This document shows, piece by piece, positions 8,567 to 17,511 of a stretch of 64,000 nt of DNA (its first letter is position 1; each line of letters starts with the position of its first letter). The stretch is taken from the NCBI RefSeq assembly GCF_024281235.1, contig NZ_JAHWXY010000013.1, positions 1 through 64,000 of the forward strand, written 5' to 3'. The notes beneath the pieces were generated by a model. That model had not been told where the DNA came from and searched no databases. It worked only from the letters and a program-made list of their open reading frames with translations. The stretch comes from Shinella daejeonensis (GTDB taxonomy: Bacteria; Pseudomonadota; Alphaproteobacteria; Rhizobiales; Rhizobiaceae). A program made the translations under genes and the position numbers.

Positions 8567-10101
8567 CACAGGCTCTCCAGAAAGGCCAGAAGGGCGTCGC
8601 GTTCCGATTTCTCCAGCGCGGCGAAGCGGTCGCGGGCGTTTCTCGCCTCGCCGCCATGCCAGAGGATGGCCTCCGTCAGGTTGCGGGCGCGCCCGTCATG
8701 GAGGAAGAAGCTGTGGCCGCTGACGACCGGGGTCAGCCCTATGCCCCACAGCGGCGGCGTGCGCCATTCCCGCCCCGTCGCGGTGCCGACGGCCTGACCG
8801 TCGGCAAGCCCGTCGCCCATGTCGTGCAGCAGGAAGTCCGAATAGGGCCAGATGAGCTGGAAGGCGAGCGTCTCGTCGGCGGCGTCGCGCCGTGTCACGA
8901 ATTTCGGGTGATGGCAGGCGGGGCAGCCCGTCTCGTAGAAGACGCGCTTGCCGGCAAGCGTCGTTGCGGCGTCGACATCGCGGCGGGCCGGCACGGCGAG
9001 ATGAGCGGCGTAGAAGGCGACGAGATCGAGCACCGGGGCGGGGGCCTCGGTGTCGCCGAGACGCGGCTGCACGCCCGTCGCACGGGTCAGGCAATCGGCC
9101 TGCGCCATGGTGCAGTCGCCGTGATGCAGCGGCAGATCGGGCGTCGACAGGCCGAGGTCATGGGCGAAGGCGTCGGCGCTCTGCTGGCGGATCGTGGCAT
9201 TCTGCGCCTTCCATCCGAAACGGCCCAGCACCAGCCGCCCGGTTGCGGGATCGCGCGTCAGGGCCGCCTTGCCGCTGATGCCGTCGCCGTCGGTATCCTG
9301 CGGATCGGCGAGCGCGTGGATATCCGCCTCATGGATCGCCTCGATCAGGCCGAGACCGATCATCGGCGAGGCGATGCGCGGCGACAGCGTCGTCGACGAA
9401 CCGAGATCGCCATAGGCAAGAGCGACGGCGGAATAGGAGGGATGGCGAAGCCTGACGATCTCGCCGCCGGAAAGCGTCACGGTCTCCTCCCGGTAGACGA
9501 TCCGCATGCGGCCCTCGGACGTGAGGCCGGGCACGGCGAGATCCTGAAGCTGCCGGCCGTAGACGGGATCGGGCAGGCTCATCTCCCGGAAGTCCGCAAG
9601 GGCTGCGGCCTCGTCGTCGTTGGCGGCCGGCCGCGCCAGACGCAGGAACATCGATGTGGCGTCGGTCCGGCTTTCCGGCGGACGGCCACGTCCGTCGCGT
9701 ATATGGCAGGACTGGCAGGCGCGCGCGTTGTAGAGCGGCCCCAGTCCGTCGGACGCCTGCGTGGAGGAGGGAGACGAGACCCAGAGCTTCTGGAACAGCG
9801 CATTGCCCAGATGGAAGCGTTCTTGCGTCTCGAAGGGAAGATTGGCCGAGGCATGGGAAAAACTGTCGGCGCTGACGGGCCGCGACGAGGTGGCCGCGCC
9901 GCCGGGCATCGGCTCGTAGCGTTCCGCAGCGGAAAAATCCGTTGCCGGCCGCGTAACGGCGATCACGCGTTTGCGATCCCCGGCCGAAAGATCGTCGCGG
10001 CTGCTTTCGGCGGAAAAGGCTGCCCCGCAACAGATAAACGCCGCCGCCGCGACAAGCGCGGCGAAAGCCGCAGGCAGGCGACAGACGGGACGTTCGGTCA
10101 T
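8566..10101 (-). CDS. Di-heme cytochrome-type DUF1111 protein
   Basis: A 511-residue exported protein of the DUF1111/COG3488 'thiol oxidoreductase' family, a c-type cytochrome peroxidase-like group. It has an N-terminal signal (RLPAAFAALVAAAAFICCGAAFS). Two CxxCH heme attachment motifs are visible: RACQSCHIRDGRG in the N-terminal third and TGCPACHHPKF in the C-terminal third. I choose the ATG at 10101 because an alternative at 10149 would place a basic, signal-breaking extension and a stem-loop inside the coding region. It probably supplies electron transfer for periplasmic iron chemistry; that role is inferred from the two imelysin neighbours. Confidence 0.9.
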   Translation of the reverse strand: MTERPVCRLPAAFAALVAAAAFICCGAAFSAESSRDDLSAGDRKRVIAVTRPATDFSAAERYEPMPGGAATSSRPVSADSFSHASANLPFETQERFHLGNALFQKLWVSSPSSTQASDGLGPLYNARACQSCHIRDGRGRPPESRTDATSMFLRLARPAANDDEAAALADFREMSLPDPVYGRQLQDLAVPGLTSEGRMRIVYREETVTLSGGEIVRLRHPSYSAVALAYGDLGSSTTLSPRIASPMIGLGLIEAIHEADIHALADPQDTDGDGISGKAALTRDPATGRLVLGRFGWKAQNATIRQQSADAFAHDLGLSTPDLPLHHGDCTMAQADCLTRATGVQPRLGDTEAPAPVLDLVAFYAAHLAVPARRDVDAATTLAGKRVFYETGCPACHHPKFVTRRDAADETLAFQLIWPYSDFLLHDMGDGLADGQAVGTATGREWRTPPLWGIGLTPVVSGHSFFLHDGRARNLTEAILWHGGEARNARDRFAALEKSERDALLAFLESL

Positions 10102-10111
10102 AGGCGGGATC

Positions 10112-10139
10112 GGGCCGCGCCGGTTCCCCGGCGCGGCCC
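10112..10139 (-). promoter_or_regulatory. 12-bp GC stem-loop between irpA and the di-heme gene
   Basis: Perfect 12-bp inverted repeat (arms GGGCCGCGCCGG and CCGGCGCGGCCC) around a 4-base loop, which reads GGAA in the transcript, a GNRA-type tetraloop. No T run follows. It lies between the irpA stop and the next start, so it may protect the irpA mRNA 3' end or lower expression of the distal genes. Confidence 0.6.
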
Positions 10140-10148
10140 GCCTTCTCA

Positions 10149-11429
10149 TTACTGGAAGATCGCGCCGGGATTGTCGAGGCTGTCGGAGCCTTCGAGGTCG
10201 ACCTGGCCGATGTCGAGCGCCGTGATGACCCGTTCGATGGTCTTCGTCTGGTCGATCAGGCTGTCGATGGCGGTCTGGACCACCTTGTTGCCGTCCTCGT
10301 TGCCCTCGCCGATCATCTGGTCGTAGGCCTCGCCGCCCTCGGCGCGCTTGACGAGCGCGGCAAAGGCCTCATGGCTGGCGTCGAGCTTGGTTTTCATTTC
10401 CGTGTCCAGCGCGGCGTCCTTTTCCGCCACCAGTTCGGAAAGCGAGGGGCCGGAAAGCGTCGAGCCGTCGGGCCGGACATATTCGCCACTATAGACGGTC
10501 TGGATGCCGACCACGTCGTAATAATGCGAATTGTGCGTATTGTCGGAGAAGCAATCGTGCTCTTCTTCCGGATCGTGCAGCAGGAGGCCGAGCTTCATCC
10601 GTTCGCCGGCAAGTTCACCGTAGGACAGCGAGCCCATGCCCGTCAGCATGGCGGCGATGCCGGCCTTCGGATCGTCCGTCACGTTCTTTGCGGCGTCCCC
10701 CTCCGGTGCCCAGGCCTCGACCATTTCCGCCAGATCGGTGACGAGCAGCGACGATGCCGCCTTCAGATAGGCGGCGCGGCGGTCGCAATGGTCGTGGGTG
10801 CAATTGGCCGTGTCGTAGTCCGTCGCCGGGCGATCGCCCGCGCCGGGGCCGGTGCCGTTCAGGTCCTGGCCCCAAAGCAGGAATTCGATGGCGTGATAGC
10901 CGGTGGCGACATTGGCCTCGACATCGCCGGCCTCATGGAGCGTGTCGGCGAGAAGTTCAGGCGTGATCGTCGTGGCGTCGATGGTCTCGCCGCCGATTTC
11001 CAGCTTCGCATTGGCGACGACATTGGCCAGGAACAGCGCGTTTTCATCGCTTTCCGTGCCGTAGCTGGCGTCGACATAGTCGATCAGGCCCTCATCGAGC
11101 GGCCAGGCGTTCACCTTGCCTTCCCATTCGTCGACGATCGGATTGCCGAAACGGTAGGCCTCGGTCTGCTGATAGGGCACGCGCGCCTTGAGCCAGGCCT
11201 CGCGCGCAGCCTTCAGCGTCTCGTCGTCCGGCTTGGCGATGAAGGCGTCTATGGCCGCATCCAGCGCCTTGGCTGCGTCAAGCGAGTCGGAATATTTGGC
11301 ATGCGCGATCTCGGCATAATGCTTGACGATCGCCGCCGGATCGGCGGCGGCATGGGCGGTTGCGACAGCAAGGGTCGACGTCGCGGCGGCAAGCGCGAAG
11401 ACGACCGGGCGAAGGAGGGAAATGGTCAT
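10149..11429 (-). CDS. irpA: Imelysin-family iron-regulated protein IrpA
   Basis: A 426-residue periplasmic imelysin. A signal peptide ends near TAHA|AADPAA (about residue 27). The family motif GxHxxE is present as GYHAIEFLLWGQD at about 176-188. The body is helical with the second repeat QMIGEGNEDGNKVV and ends VDLEGSDSLDNPGAIFQ. A His/Cys-containing segment (NCTHDHCDRR) is a plausible metal-binding loop. Known family members are induced by iron limitation or take part in iron uptake. It is the first gene of the four-gene operon and is expressed from the promoter with the Irr-like operator. The ATG at 11429 is preceded by AGGAG. Confidence 0.92.
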   Translation of the reverse strand: MTISLLRPVVFALAAATSTLAVATAHAAADPAAIVKHYAEIAHAKYSDSLDAAKALDAAIDAFIAKPDDETLKAAREAWLKARVPYQQTEAYRFGNPIVDEWEGKVNAWPLDEGLIDYVDASYGTESDENALFLANVVANAKLEIGGETIDATTITPELLADTLHEAGDVEANVATGYHAIEFLLWGQDLNGTGPGAGDRPATDYDTANCTHDHCDRRAAYLKAASSLLVTDLAEMVEAWAPEGDAAKNVTDDPKAGIAAMLTGMGSLSYGELAGERMKLGLLLHDPEEEHDCFSDNTHNSHYYDVVGIQTVYSGEYVRPDGSTLSGPSLSELVAEKDAALDTEMKTKLDASHEAFAALVKRAEGGEAYDQMIGEGNEDGNKVVQTAIDSLIDQTKTIERVITALDIGQVDLEGSDSLDNPGAIFQ

Positions 11430-11560
11430 GGCAGCTCCTGATGTCCTGTTCTGTATTGCCCCGGCCCGGACGGCCCGTCCCGCGGCGCAGGGCGTAACCC
11501 GGAAAACCCGGCTGGACGCCAGGCTCGAATTCCTGTCAGGCCCTTCTGTCATGAACCAAA

Positions 11561-11607
11561 TGAAAACTGGTGTCAAAGAGTATAGTTTAGAACGATTTGA
11601 AGTTTAA
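11561..11607 (-). promoter_or_regulatory. irpA promoter with Irr (ICE)-like operator
   Basis: On the minus strand TTAAAC (11602-11607) and TATACT (11579-11584) are separated by 17 bases. That spacer is filled by a 17-bp ICE-like sequence (plus strand TTTAGAACGATTTGAAG, 11586-11602). One half matches the iron-control element half-site TTCTAAA exactly and the other matches 4 of 7. A TGA-N9-TCA (11561-11575), the loose RirA-type pattern, lies at the expected start of transcription. The positions suggest repression, but neither site is a full consensus. Confidence 0.5.
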
Positions 11608-11625
11608 TCCCTCGTCTTTCAGGAA

Positions 11626-12915
11626 TTAGCGCGTGCGTTGCATGGCGCAGAAGAAGAAACCGTCCGTGCCGGTCGAGACGGGCGTCAGCGTCGCCGTCTT
11701 TCCGTCCAAAGACCGGGGCTGCGGCGCGTCGACGCCGAACCGGTCATGCCACAGGGACGCGGCGGGAAGGATCTCGAAATCCGGATTTGCAGCACGGAAA
11801 CCGGCGATCTGACCGTCGTTTTCCTCCGGCAGGACGGAGCAGGTGACGTAGAAAAGGACACCGCCGGGCCGCAGGAAGCGCGCGGCATCGGTGAGCACCG
11901 CCCGTTGCTGGGCGGTTCGCTCCTCCAGATTCTTTTCCGTCAGCCGCCATTTGGTGTCGGGCCGGCGCCGCCAGGTGCCGGTGCCGGTGCACGGCGCGTC
12001 GACCAGCACCCGGTCGAAGGTCCCGGCAAGCGGCGCAAGCGTCGCCCTGTCCATATGCACCTGGACATTGCGGGTGCCCGCCCGCCGCAGCCGTTCGACG
12101 ATGGGCAGGAGCCGCTTGCGATCCGTGTCATAGGCGTGGATCTGCCCCTTGTTGTGCATGGCTGCGGCCATGGCCAGCGTCTTGCCGCCGCCGCCGGCGC
12201 AGAAGTCGAGCACCTGCTCGCCCTCGCGGGCGAACACGAGATCGGCGACGATCTGCGAGCCTTCGTCCTGAACCTCGAACCAGCCCTTTTCGAAAGCGGG
12301 ATCGGCCGTCACATTGGGAAGCCGCGCGGAGCCTTCGCCGGCGGGAATACGGAGGCCGTCGGGGGCGATGGCGCAAGCAAGCGCGCCGTGGTCTGCGAGC
12401 GCCTCCAGGACTGTCCCTGGCGTCGCTTTCAGCCGGTTGACGCGCAGGTCCAGTGAGGGCCGCGCCGTCAGCCCTTTCGCCTCGTCGAGCCAGCTATCGC
12501 TGAACCCGGCCTCGAAAGAAGGACGAACCCATTCCGGGATGTCGCCCTGCACATGCGGCGCGGCATCTTCGAGCGTCCGGCCGCCAAAGGCGGCAAGAGC
12601 TGCGGGAGAAAGCGGAGCGGGGGCGAAACGGTCGTCCTGGAACGCGGCGGCGATCGCCTCCGGCGTCATGCCCCATTGCCGCAGGAGCACCGCGTGGGCG
12701 AGGGCATGGGGCGTATCGTCATCCATCAGCCAGCCATGGGAAAGCCGCATGCGCAGGGCGTCATAGACGATGTTGCCGATGGCCGCGCGGTCGCCCGAAC
12801 CGGCGAAGCGATGGGACAGGCCCCAGTCCCTCAAGGCGTCGGCGACCGGTCGTCGCCGCGTTTCCATATCCGCCAGAACCTCGATGGCTCCCGTAAGCCT
12901 GCCGCCCAAGCGCAT
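11626..12915 (-). CDS. rsmB: RsmB/NOL1-family RNA m5C methyltransferase
   Basis: A 429-residue SAM-dependent methyltransferase. The N-terminal third is an NusB-like helical RNA-binding region. The Rossmann domain has VLDFCAGGGGKTLAMA at about 238-253 and the conserved VDAPCTGTGTWRRRPD. VTCSVLPEEN supplies the second catalytic Cys. Both the DAPC and TCS cysteines of the m5C mechanism are present. The NusB-like extension supports RsmB (16S C967) over other m5C enzymes, but the target is inferred. Confidence 0.85.
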   Translation of the reverse strand: MRLGGRLTGAIEVLADMETRRRPVADALRDWGLSHRFAGSGDRAAIGNIVYDALRMRLSHGWLMDDDTPHALAHAVLLRQWGMTPEAIAAAFQDDRFAPAPLSPAALAAFGGRTLEDAAPHVQGDIPEWVRPSFEAGFSDSWLDEAKGLTARPSLDLRVNRLKATPGTVLEALADHGALACAIAPDGLRIPAGEGSARLPNVTADPAFEKGWFEVQDEGSQIVADLVFAREGEQVLDFCAGGGGKTLAMAAAMHNKGQIHAYDTDRKRLLPIVERLRRAGTRNVQVHMDRATLAPLAGTFDRVLVDAPCTGTGTWRRRPDTKWRLTEKNLEERTAQQRAVLTDAARFLRPGGVLFYVTCSVLPEENDGQIAGFRAANPDFEILPAASLWHDRFGVDAPQPRSLDGKTATLTPVSTGTDGFFFCAMQRTR

Positions 12916-12990
12916 CCGTAAACTCCGTTTTGCGCCGTGGTAGCGGGCAAGCGCGCCGAGGGCAAGCCGGCGGTGGGCAATGTCCGGCCG

Positions 12991-13353
12991 TCAGCCGATG
13001 ATCTGGTAACAGATTTTGGCGTGGCCGGAGCGGATCATGCCGATCTGCGAGGCGGCGGCTTTGGAAAGGTCGAGAATCCGGCCGCGGATAAAGGGTCCGC
13101 GATCGTTGATGCGCACCACCACGCTGCGTCCGTTGTTGGCGTTGGTGACCTTGACCTTCGTTCCGAAGCGCAGGCTGCGATGGGCGGCGGTCATGAGGTT
13201 CGGGTTCATGCGCTCGCCGGAGGCCGTGCGCGAGGTCAGCGCATACCAGGACGCGCCGCCGCAACCCGCCGCCTGGGCTTCGGAAAAGGAAATGAAGGAG
13301 CCTGAAAGGGCAAGGAGAGAAGCAAAAGCAAACTTCGAGAATCTACGCGTCAT
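12991..13353 (-). CDS. RlpA-like double-psi beta-barrel septal protein
   Basis: A 120-residue exported protein. A signal peptide ([21 protein letters not shown]) is followed by a DPBB domain: [59 protein letters not shown]. These are the characteristic segments of RlpA, a lytic transglycosylase acting on peptide-stripped glycan at septa. It lacks both the usual lipobox lipidation pattern and a SPOR domain, so it is a minimal RlpA-like form. Catalytic competence and septal targeting are uncertain. About 360 bp of structured non-coding DNA lies upstream. Confidence 0.85.
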   Translation of the reverse strand: MTRRFSKFAFASLLALSGSFISFSEAQAAGCGGASWYALTSRTASGERMNPNLMTAAHRSLRFGTKVKVTNANNGRSVVVRINDRGPFIRGRILDLSKAAASQIGMIRSGHAKICYQIIG

Positions 13354-13713
13354 GAAGTGTCTGGCCTTCCGGGGAGTTGTGACGTCCGTCGTGAAAGGTT
13401 GCTCTATGATGAAGCAAAAGTGGCGAAACCGTGCCTCAACCCGTCACAATCACCGTCAACGGGTGCCGGGATATACAGTCCATTGCTTGCGATGGACTTC
13501 ATGCGCGCCGCCGGGGATTCGAAAAACCGCTTTCGAATCAGTCGCTAATCTGGATGGCCCTGTAATGCAAAACAGGCGTGCGGGAAATGATGAAAATTCG
13601 GAAAAAATTTTCAATTTTCTTCGTTGTTCCGCCCGAATTCAGACGGCAAAATAAAGGCAGTTAATCTCAGGGTTGTATCGAGCGGCAGAAAACCGGCCGT
13701 CCCGACAGCCTGC
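13354..13713. other. Gap upstream of the rlpA-like gene with three stem-loops
   Basis: Between two leftward genes this 360-bp stretch shows no credible coding region. It contains three successive inverted repeats: ACCCGT/ACGGGT (13439-13464), AGTCCAT/ATGGACT (13477-13498, extendable through a GU pair) and a perfect GATTCGAAA/TTTCGAATC (13516-13539). The last repeat places a GANTC site in each arm. An AT-rich block follows at about 13585-13622. It may be the promoter and leader of the rlpA-like gene or hold a small RNA. Confidence 0.45.
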
Positions 13714-14589
13714 TCATCCCCGCCAGCGGCCGGATGCGTGCAGTTCCGCCAGCGAGCGGCGATAGTCGGGGAAGCGGAGTTCGTAGCCGGCCGCCCGTAT
13801 TTTCCGGTTCGAGACGCGTTTGTTCTCGCCATAGAAAGACCTGGCCATGGGAGAAAGTTCCGCCGTCTCGAAGGGAATGTCGGGCGGTGTGGGAACCGCC
13901 ATCAGCCGGGCGGCTTCGGCCACCACATCCTGCGGCGGACCGGGCTCGTCGTCGGTGATGTTGTAGATGCCGCCGAGGTTGTGCTCCGCCAGATGAAGTG
14001 TTGCGCCGGCGATGTCCTCCACGCGGATGCGATTGAACACCTGGTCTTTCTTGATCAGGCGGCGCGCCGTGCCCTGCTCGATATTGCGCAAGGCGTTCCG
14101 GCCGGGGCCGTAGATGCCGGCAAGACGCAGCACGCCGACCGGCAGGCCGGCTGCGCGGCCGAATTCCAGCCAGCGGCCTTCCGCCTCCACGCGTTCAAGC
14201 GAGCGGGTCGAGACCGGATGCAGGGGCGTTTCCTCGTCGACCCAGGCCCCCTTGTGGTCGCCATAGACGCCGACCGTCGACAGGTAGCCTGCCCATCGAA
14301 GGTGCGGCATGAGGCTTTGTGGCGGCGTCACGCCCGGTCGGAAGAGCGGGTCGCCGTCCTTTCCGGGGGCGATCGATTGCACCAGATGGGTCGCCCGCGC
14401 CATGGCGTCGGCAAGCGCCGGCGAGACATCGTGACCGTCGTAAAGGATCGGCTCGATGCCGAGGGCGGCGAGCGTCGGCATCCTGTCCTCGCCACGCGTG
14501 GTGCCAGACACGGAAAAGCCGGCGGCGCGAAAGGCCGCGCCGATCGCCGTGCCGGAAAAGCCGGCCCCAAGGATCAGGAGATGGTTCAT
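13714..14589 (-). CDS. SDR-family NAD(P)-dependent oxidoreductase (YeeZ-like)
   Basis: A 291-residue extended-SDR-like protein. The N-terminal nucleotide-binding motif is [17 protein letters not shown] (GxGxxG variant). [14 protein letters not shown] provides the Ser/Tyr positions, and [15 protein letters not shown] is the sugar-epimerase-type 'RxxxxYGPGR' segment. It belongs to the YeeZ group of unknown substrate. Its start overlaps the queG stop by 4 bases, so it is co-translated with queG. Confidence 0.82.
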   Translation of the reverse strand: MNHLLILGAGFSGTAIGAAFRAAGFSVSGTTRGEDRMPTLAALGIEPILYDGHDVSPALADAMARATHLVQSIAPGKDGDPLFRPGVTPPQSLMPHLRWAGYLSTVGVYGDHKGAWVDEETPLHPVSTRSLERVEAEGRWLEFGRAAGLPVGVLRLAGIYGPGRNALRNIEQGTARRLIKKDQVFNRIRVEDIAGATLHLAEHNLGGIYNITDDEPGPPQDVVAEAARLMAVPTPPDIPFETAELSPMARSFYGENKRVSNRKIRAAGYELRFPDYRRSLAELHASGRWRG

Positions 14590-15734
14590 GGTCGGTCGGC
14601 CTCCCCGGCTGCTTCATATTCCGCGCGGACGTCCGTATCCGCGTCCGGTTGTCTTCCTGCCGCAAAATCCCGGAATTCGCCAGCCGTCATGAGACGCGAG
14701 AGCGCCCATGCGACCATGGCGCGCACCTCGGGAGCGGGGTCGTCGGCAAGGGCGCGGCAAGGGGCGATGAGGGTGCGGTCGCCGGAATTGCCGGCGGCGA
14801 TCAGCAGGTTGCGCACAAAACGGTTGCGGCCGATGCGCTTGACCGGCGAGCCGGAAAAGAACGTGCGGAAGCCGGGATCGTCGAGTGTCAGCAGGTCGGC
14901 GATCTGGGGCGCCTTCAGGTCCTCGCGCGCGGCCAGCTTCATTTCCGATGCGGTAGCGGCGAACTTGTTCCAGGGACAGGCGGCCAGACAATCGTCGCAG
15001 CCATAGATCCGGTTGCCGATCAGCGGTCGCAGTTCCCGGTCGATCGGGCCTTTGTGCTCGATCGTCAGATAGGAGATGCAGCGTCGTGCGTCGAGTTGAT
15101 AGAGCGCGGGAAAGGCCGCCGTCGGACAGGCGTCGAGACAGGCGCGGCAGGAGCCGCAATGATCGCGTTCGGCCTCGTCGAAAATGAGCTCGGCCGTCGT
15201 GAAGAGGCTGCCGAGGAATAGCCAGGAGCCATATTCGCGGCTGACGAGATTGGTATGCTTGCCCTGCCAGCCGAGTCCGGCGGCGGCGGCGAGCGGCTTT
15301 TCCATCACCGGCGCGGTGTCGACGAAGACCTTGACGTCGGCGCCGCCGCGCGCGGCGAAGCGCGTGGCGACCTCCTTCAGCCGTCCCTTGATGAGATCGT
15401 GATAGTCGCGGTTCTGCGCGTAGACGGAAATGGCGGCGCGGTCGGTCTGCGCGAGCACGGCGCGCGGATCGTGGTCCGGCCCGTAGTTCATGCCGAACAG
15501 GACGATGGAGCGGACCTCGCTCCACAATACGCGCGGGTCGGCGCGGCGGGCTTGCGTCTCTTCCATCCAGGCCATGGAGCCGTGATGGCCGGCGGTGATG
15601 AATTCCGCAAGCCGTGCGGGGGCTTGCGGTATGGCGTCGGGTCTGGCGATGCGACAGAGGTCGAAACCCTTGTCGGCCGCTTCCGCCTTGACGAAATCGG
15701 TCAGGCGGCGACGGAGCCTTTCGTTCCCCGACAC
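14586..15734 (-). CDS. queG: Epoxyqueuosine reductase
   Basis: A 382-residue cobalamin- and Fe-S-dependent enzyme that reduces epoxyqueuosine to queuosine in tRNA. Two [4Fe-4S] motifs are visible, [16 protein letters not shown] (about 194-209) and [13 protein letters not shown]. The N-terminal half is the DUF1730 cobalamin-binding domain with [15 protein letters not shown]. The C-terminal HEAT-like tail has [17 protein letters not shown]. Length matches E. coli QueG (379). It lies 9 bases after the GST gene, pointing to one leftward unit fzlA-like/queG/SDR. Confidence 0.95.
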   Translation of the reverse strand: MSGNERLRRRLTDFVKAEAADKGFDLCRIARPDAIPQAPARLAEFITAGHHGSMAWMEETQARRADPRVLWSEVRSIVLFGMNYGPDHDPRAVLAQTDRAAISVYAQNRDYHDLIKGRLKEVATRFAARGGADVKVFVDTAPVMEKPLAAAAGLGWQGKHTNLVSREYGSWLFLGSLFTTAELIFDEAERDHCGSCRACLDACPTAAFPALYQLDARRCISYLTIEHKGPIDRELRPLIGNRIYGCDDCLAACPWNKFAATASEMKLAAREDLKAPQIADLLTLDDPGFRTFFSGSPVKRIGRNRFVRNLLIAAGNSGDRTLIAPCRALADDPAPEVRAMVAWALSRLMTAGEFRDFAAGRQPDADTDVRAEYEAAGEADRP

Positions 15735-15743
15735 CGGCCTGCC

Positions 15744-16436
15744 TCAGAAATCCAGGTCGGCGTAATGGGAGACGGGTGTCACGCCGCGCACCCGCTCGGC
15801 CAGGAGCGGCCGGAAGGAGGGGCGCGATTTCAGCCGCTGATACCATTCCTTGGCCTGGGGCGCCTCCGTCCAGTTGATCTCGCCCATGTAGTCGAGCACC
15901 GAGACGGCGGCGGCGGCGGCAAGGTCGGCATAGCTTAGCCGGTCGCCGGCCAGATAGGTGCGCGAGGCGGCGAGCCAGGAGAGATATTTCATGTGCTGGC
16001 GGATATTGGCGCGGGAGTTGCGCAGGATCTTGCTGTCGGGCGGGCCGCCACCCTGTTCGGCCGTCATCTGCAACTTGAAGATCCGCTCGCGCACCAGCGG
16101 CCGGGTGACGTCCTGTTCGAGCTTTTGCAGGAACCACTCGCAGAGCCGGCGGATTTCCGCGCGCTGGAACGGGTCTTCCGCCAGAAGCCGGCGCTCACGC
16201 TTCAGCACGCCGTGCGTTTCGTCGAGATATTCGGAGATGATCGTCGCGCCGCAAAGCGCCCGCATGCTGTCATCGACATAGACCGGAAGCGTCCCGGCGG
16301 GATTGAGCGCAAGAAAATCACGCCGGTTCTCCCAGGGCTGCTCTTCGGCAAGAGCGGTCTGAAAGCCGTATTCCGTGAGGATCAGGCGGACGAAGCGGGA
16401 AGCCGGCGACAGGGGCTGATGATAGAGTGTGGGCAT
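15744..16436 (-). CDS. fzlA: GST-fold protein, probable FzlA (FtsZ-binding division factor)
   Basis: A 230-residue glutathione S-transferase-fold protein. It has a thioredoxin-like N-terminal domain (LYHQPLSPASRFVRLILTEY, NPAGTLPVYVDD, ATIISEYLDE) and an all-helical C-domain (YLAGDRLSYADLAAAAAV). It lacks the catalytic Ser/Tyr/Cys pattern of an active GST. Length, the WENRRDFLALNP segment and the C-terminal HYADLDF tail resemble alphaproteobacterial FzlA, which binds and curves FtsZ filaments without GST activity. Assignment is from memory of the family. A generic GST is the alternative. Confidence 0.65.
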   Translation of the reverse strand: MPTLYHQPLSPASRFVRLILTEYGFQTALAEEQPWENRRDFLALNPAGTLPVYVDDSMRALCGATIISEYLDETHGVLKRERRLLAEDPFQRAEIRRLCEWFLQKLEQDVTRPLVRERIFKLQMTAEQGGGPPDSKILRNSRANIRQHMKYLSWLAASRTYLAGDRLSYADLAAAAAVSVLDYMGEINWTEAPQAKEWYQRLKSRPSFRPLLAERVRGVTPVSHYADLDF

Positions 16437-16621
16437 GAACGCGCTGCTTTACTGGTCTGGCGGATGGGAGCGGACAGCCGGCCGCATGCGGATACAAGCG
16501 ATTTGACCGCGGCCGATATGAGGAAGCTATAGAAATTTGATGCTACAAACACAAGCGAATCGCGCATCCGGCACGGCGCACCGCCTTTTCCGCTTTCCGA
16601 CCATTGCCTCAAGGAACCCTC

Positions 16622-17428
16622 ATGGCCGACCAGTCCATCGTCAGCGCTCTCATCCTCGGTCTCATCGAGGGGCTGACCGAGTTCATCCCCGTGTCCTCCA
16701 CGGCCCATATCCTGCTCGCCGGCCATTTCCTCGGCTTCAATTCGCCGGGAAATACCTTTGCCGTGTTGATACAACTCGGCGCGATCCTGGCTATTCTCTC
16801 CGTTTATGCGGCGAAGCTGATGCAGGTCGCCGTGGCGATGCCGACAAGCCCCGAGGCGCGCCGCTTCGTGCTCAGCGTGCTCATCGCCTTCCTTCCGGCC
16901 GCCGTCATCGGCGCGCTGGCGCATGGCTTCATCAAGAGCGTGCTCTTCGAGACCCCGGTGCTGATCTGCGTCGTGCTGATCGTCGGCGGGGTGATCCTCT
17001 ATGTCATCGACCGGCTGCCGCTGCGCCCGCGCTATACGGACGCGATGCGCTATCCGCCGTCGCTCGCCTTCAAGATCGGCCTTTGCCAGTGCCTCGCGAT
17101 GATCCCCGGAACCTCGCGCTCGGGCGCGACCATCGCCGGGGCGCTGCTGATGGGCACGGACAAGCGCTCGGCGGCGGAGTTTTCCTTCTTCCTCGCCATG
17201 CCGACGATGCTCGGGGCCTTCACCCTCGATCTCTACAAGAATCGCGACGCGCTTGCCGCCGACGATATCCTGCTGATCGGCGTCGGCTTCATCGCCGCCT
17301 TCGTCGCGGGACTGTTCGTGGTGCGCTCGCTGCTCGATTACGTATCGCGCAGGGGCTTTGCGCTTTTCGCCGTATGGCGGATCGTGGTGGGCGCGCTGGG
17401 GCTTGTCGGCCTCTGGCTGTTCGGCTGA
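16622..17428 (+). CDS. uppP: Undecaprenyl-diphosphate phosphatase
   Basis: A 268-residue multi-pass membrane enzyme (BacA/UppP) that recycles the undecaprenyl pyrophosphate carrier for peptidoglycan and LPS synthesis. Motifs are [21 protein letters not shown] near the N-terminus and [18 protein letters not shown] at about 162-179, both active-site signatures. At least seven hydrophobic segments follow. The start at 16622 is supported by AAGGA at 16611-16615. It is transcribed divergently from the FzlA-like gene, so two cell-division or envelope genes share a 185-bp promoter region. Confidence 0.96.
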   Translation: MADQSIVSALILGLIEGLTEFIPVSSTAHILLAGHFLGFNSPGNTFAVLIQLGAILAILSVYAAKLMQVAVAMPTSPEARRFVLSVLIAFLPAAVIGALAHGFIKSVLFETPVLICVVLIVGGVILYVIDRLPLRPRYTDAMRYPPSLAFKIGLCQCLAMIPGTSRSGATIAGALLMGTDKRSAAEFSFFLAMPTMLGAFTLDLYKNRDALAADDILLIGVGFIAAFVAGLFVVRSLLDYVSRRGFALFAVWRIVVGALGLVGLWLFG

Positions 17429-17511
17429 CGCCGGACGGCCTTGCGCCGGTATTGTTCGCATGGCGGGGCAGGGCGGCGGTATTCACCGGCCCGCCTGCCC
17501 GGCGCTGCGGC

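Noticed and set aside
6291-8657. A single 788-residue protein spanning DUF1513 and imelysin regions
   Set aside because: The upstream part is a shadow frame of the imelysin gene. A Tat signal with its own start at 7439 defines the real DUF1513 gene.
8548-10326. 592-residue plus-strand frame opposite the di-heme gene
   Set aside because: It is antisense to a gene with two CxxCH motifs and a signal peptide, and it shows no domain of its own.
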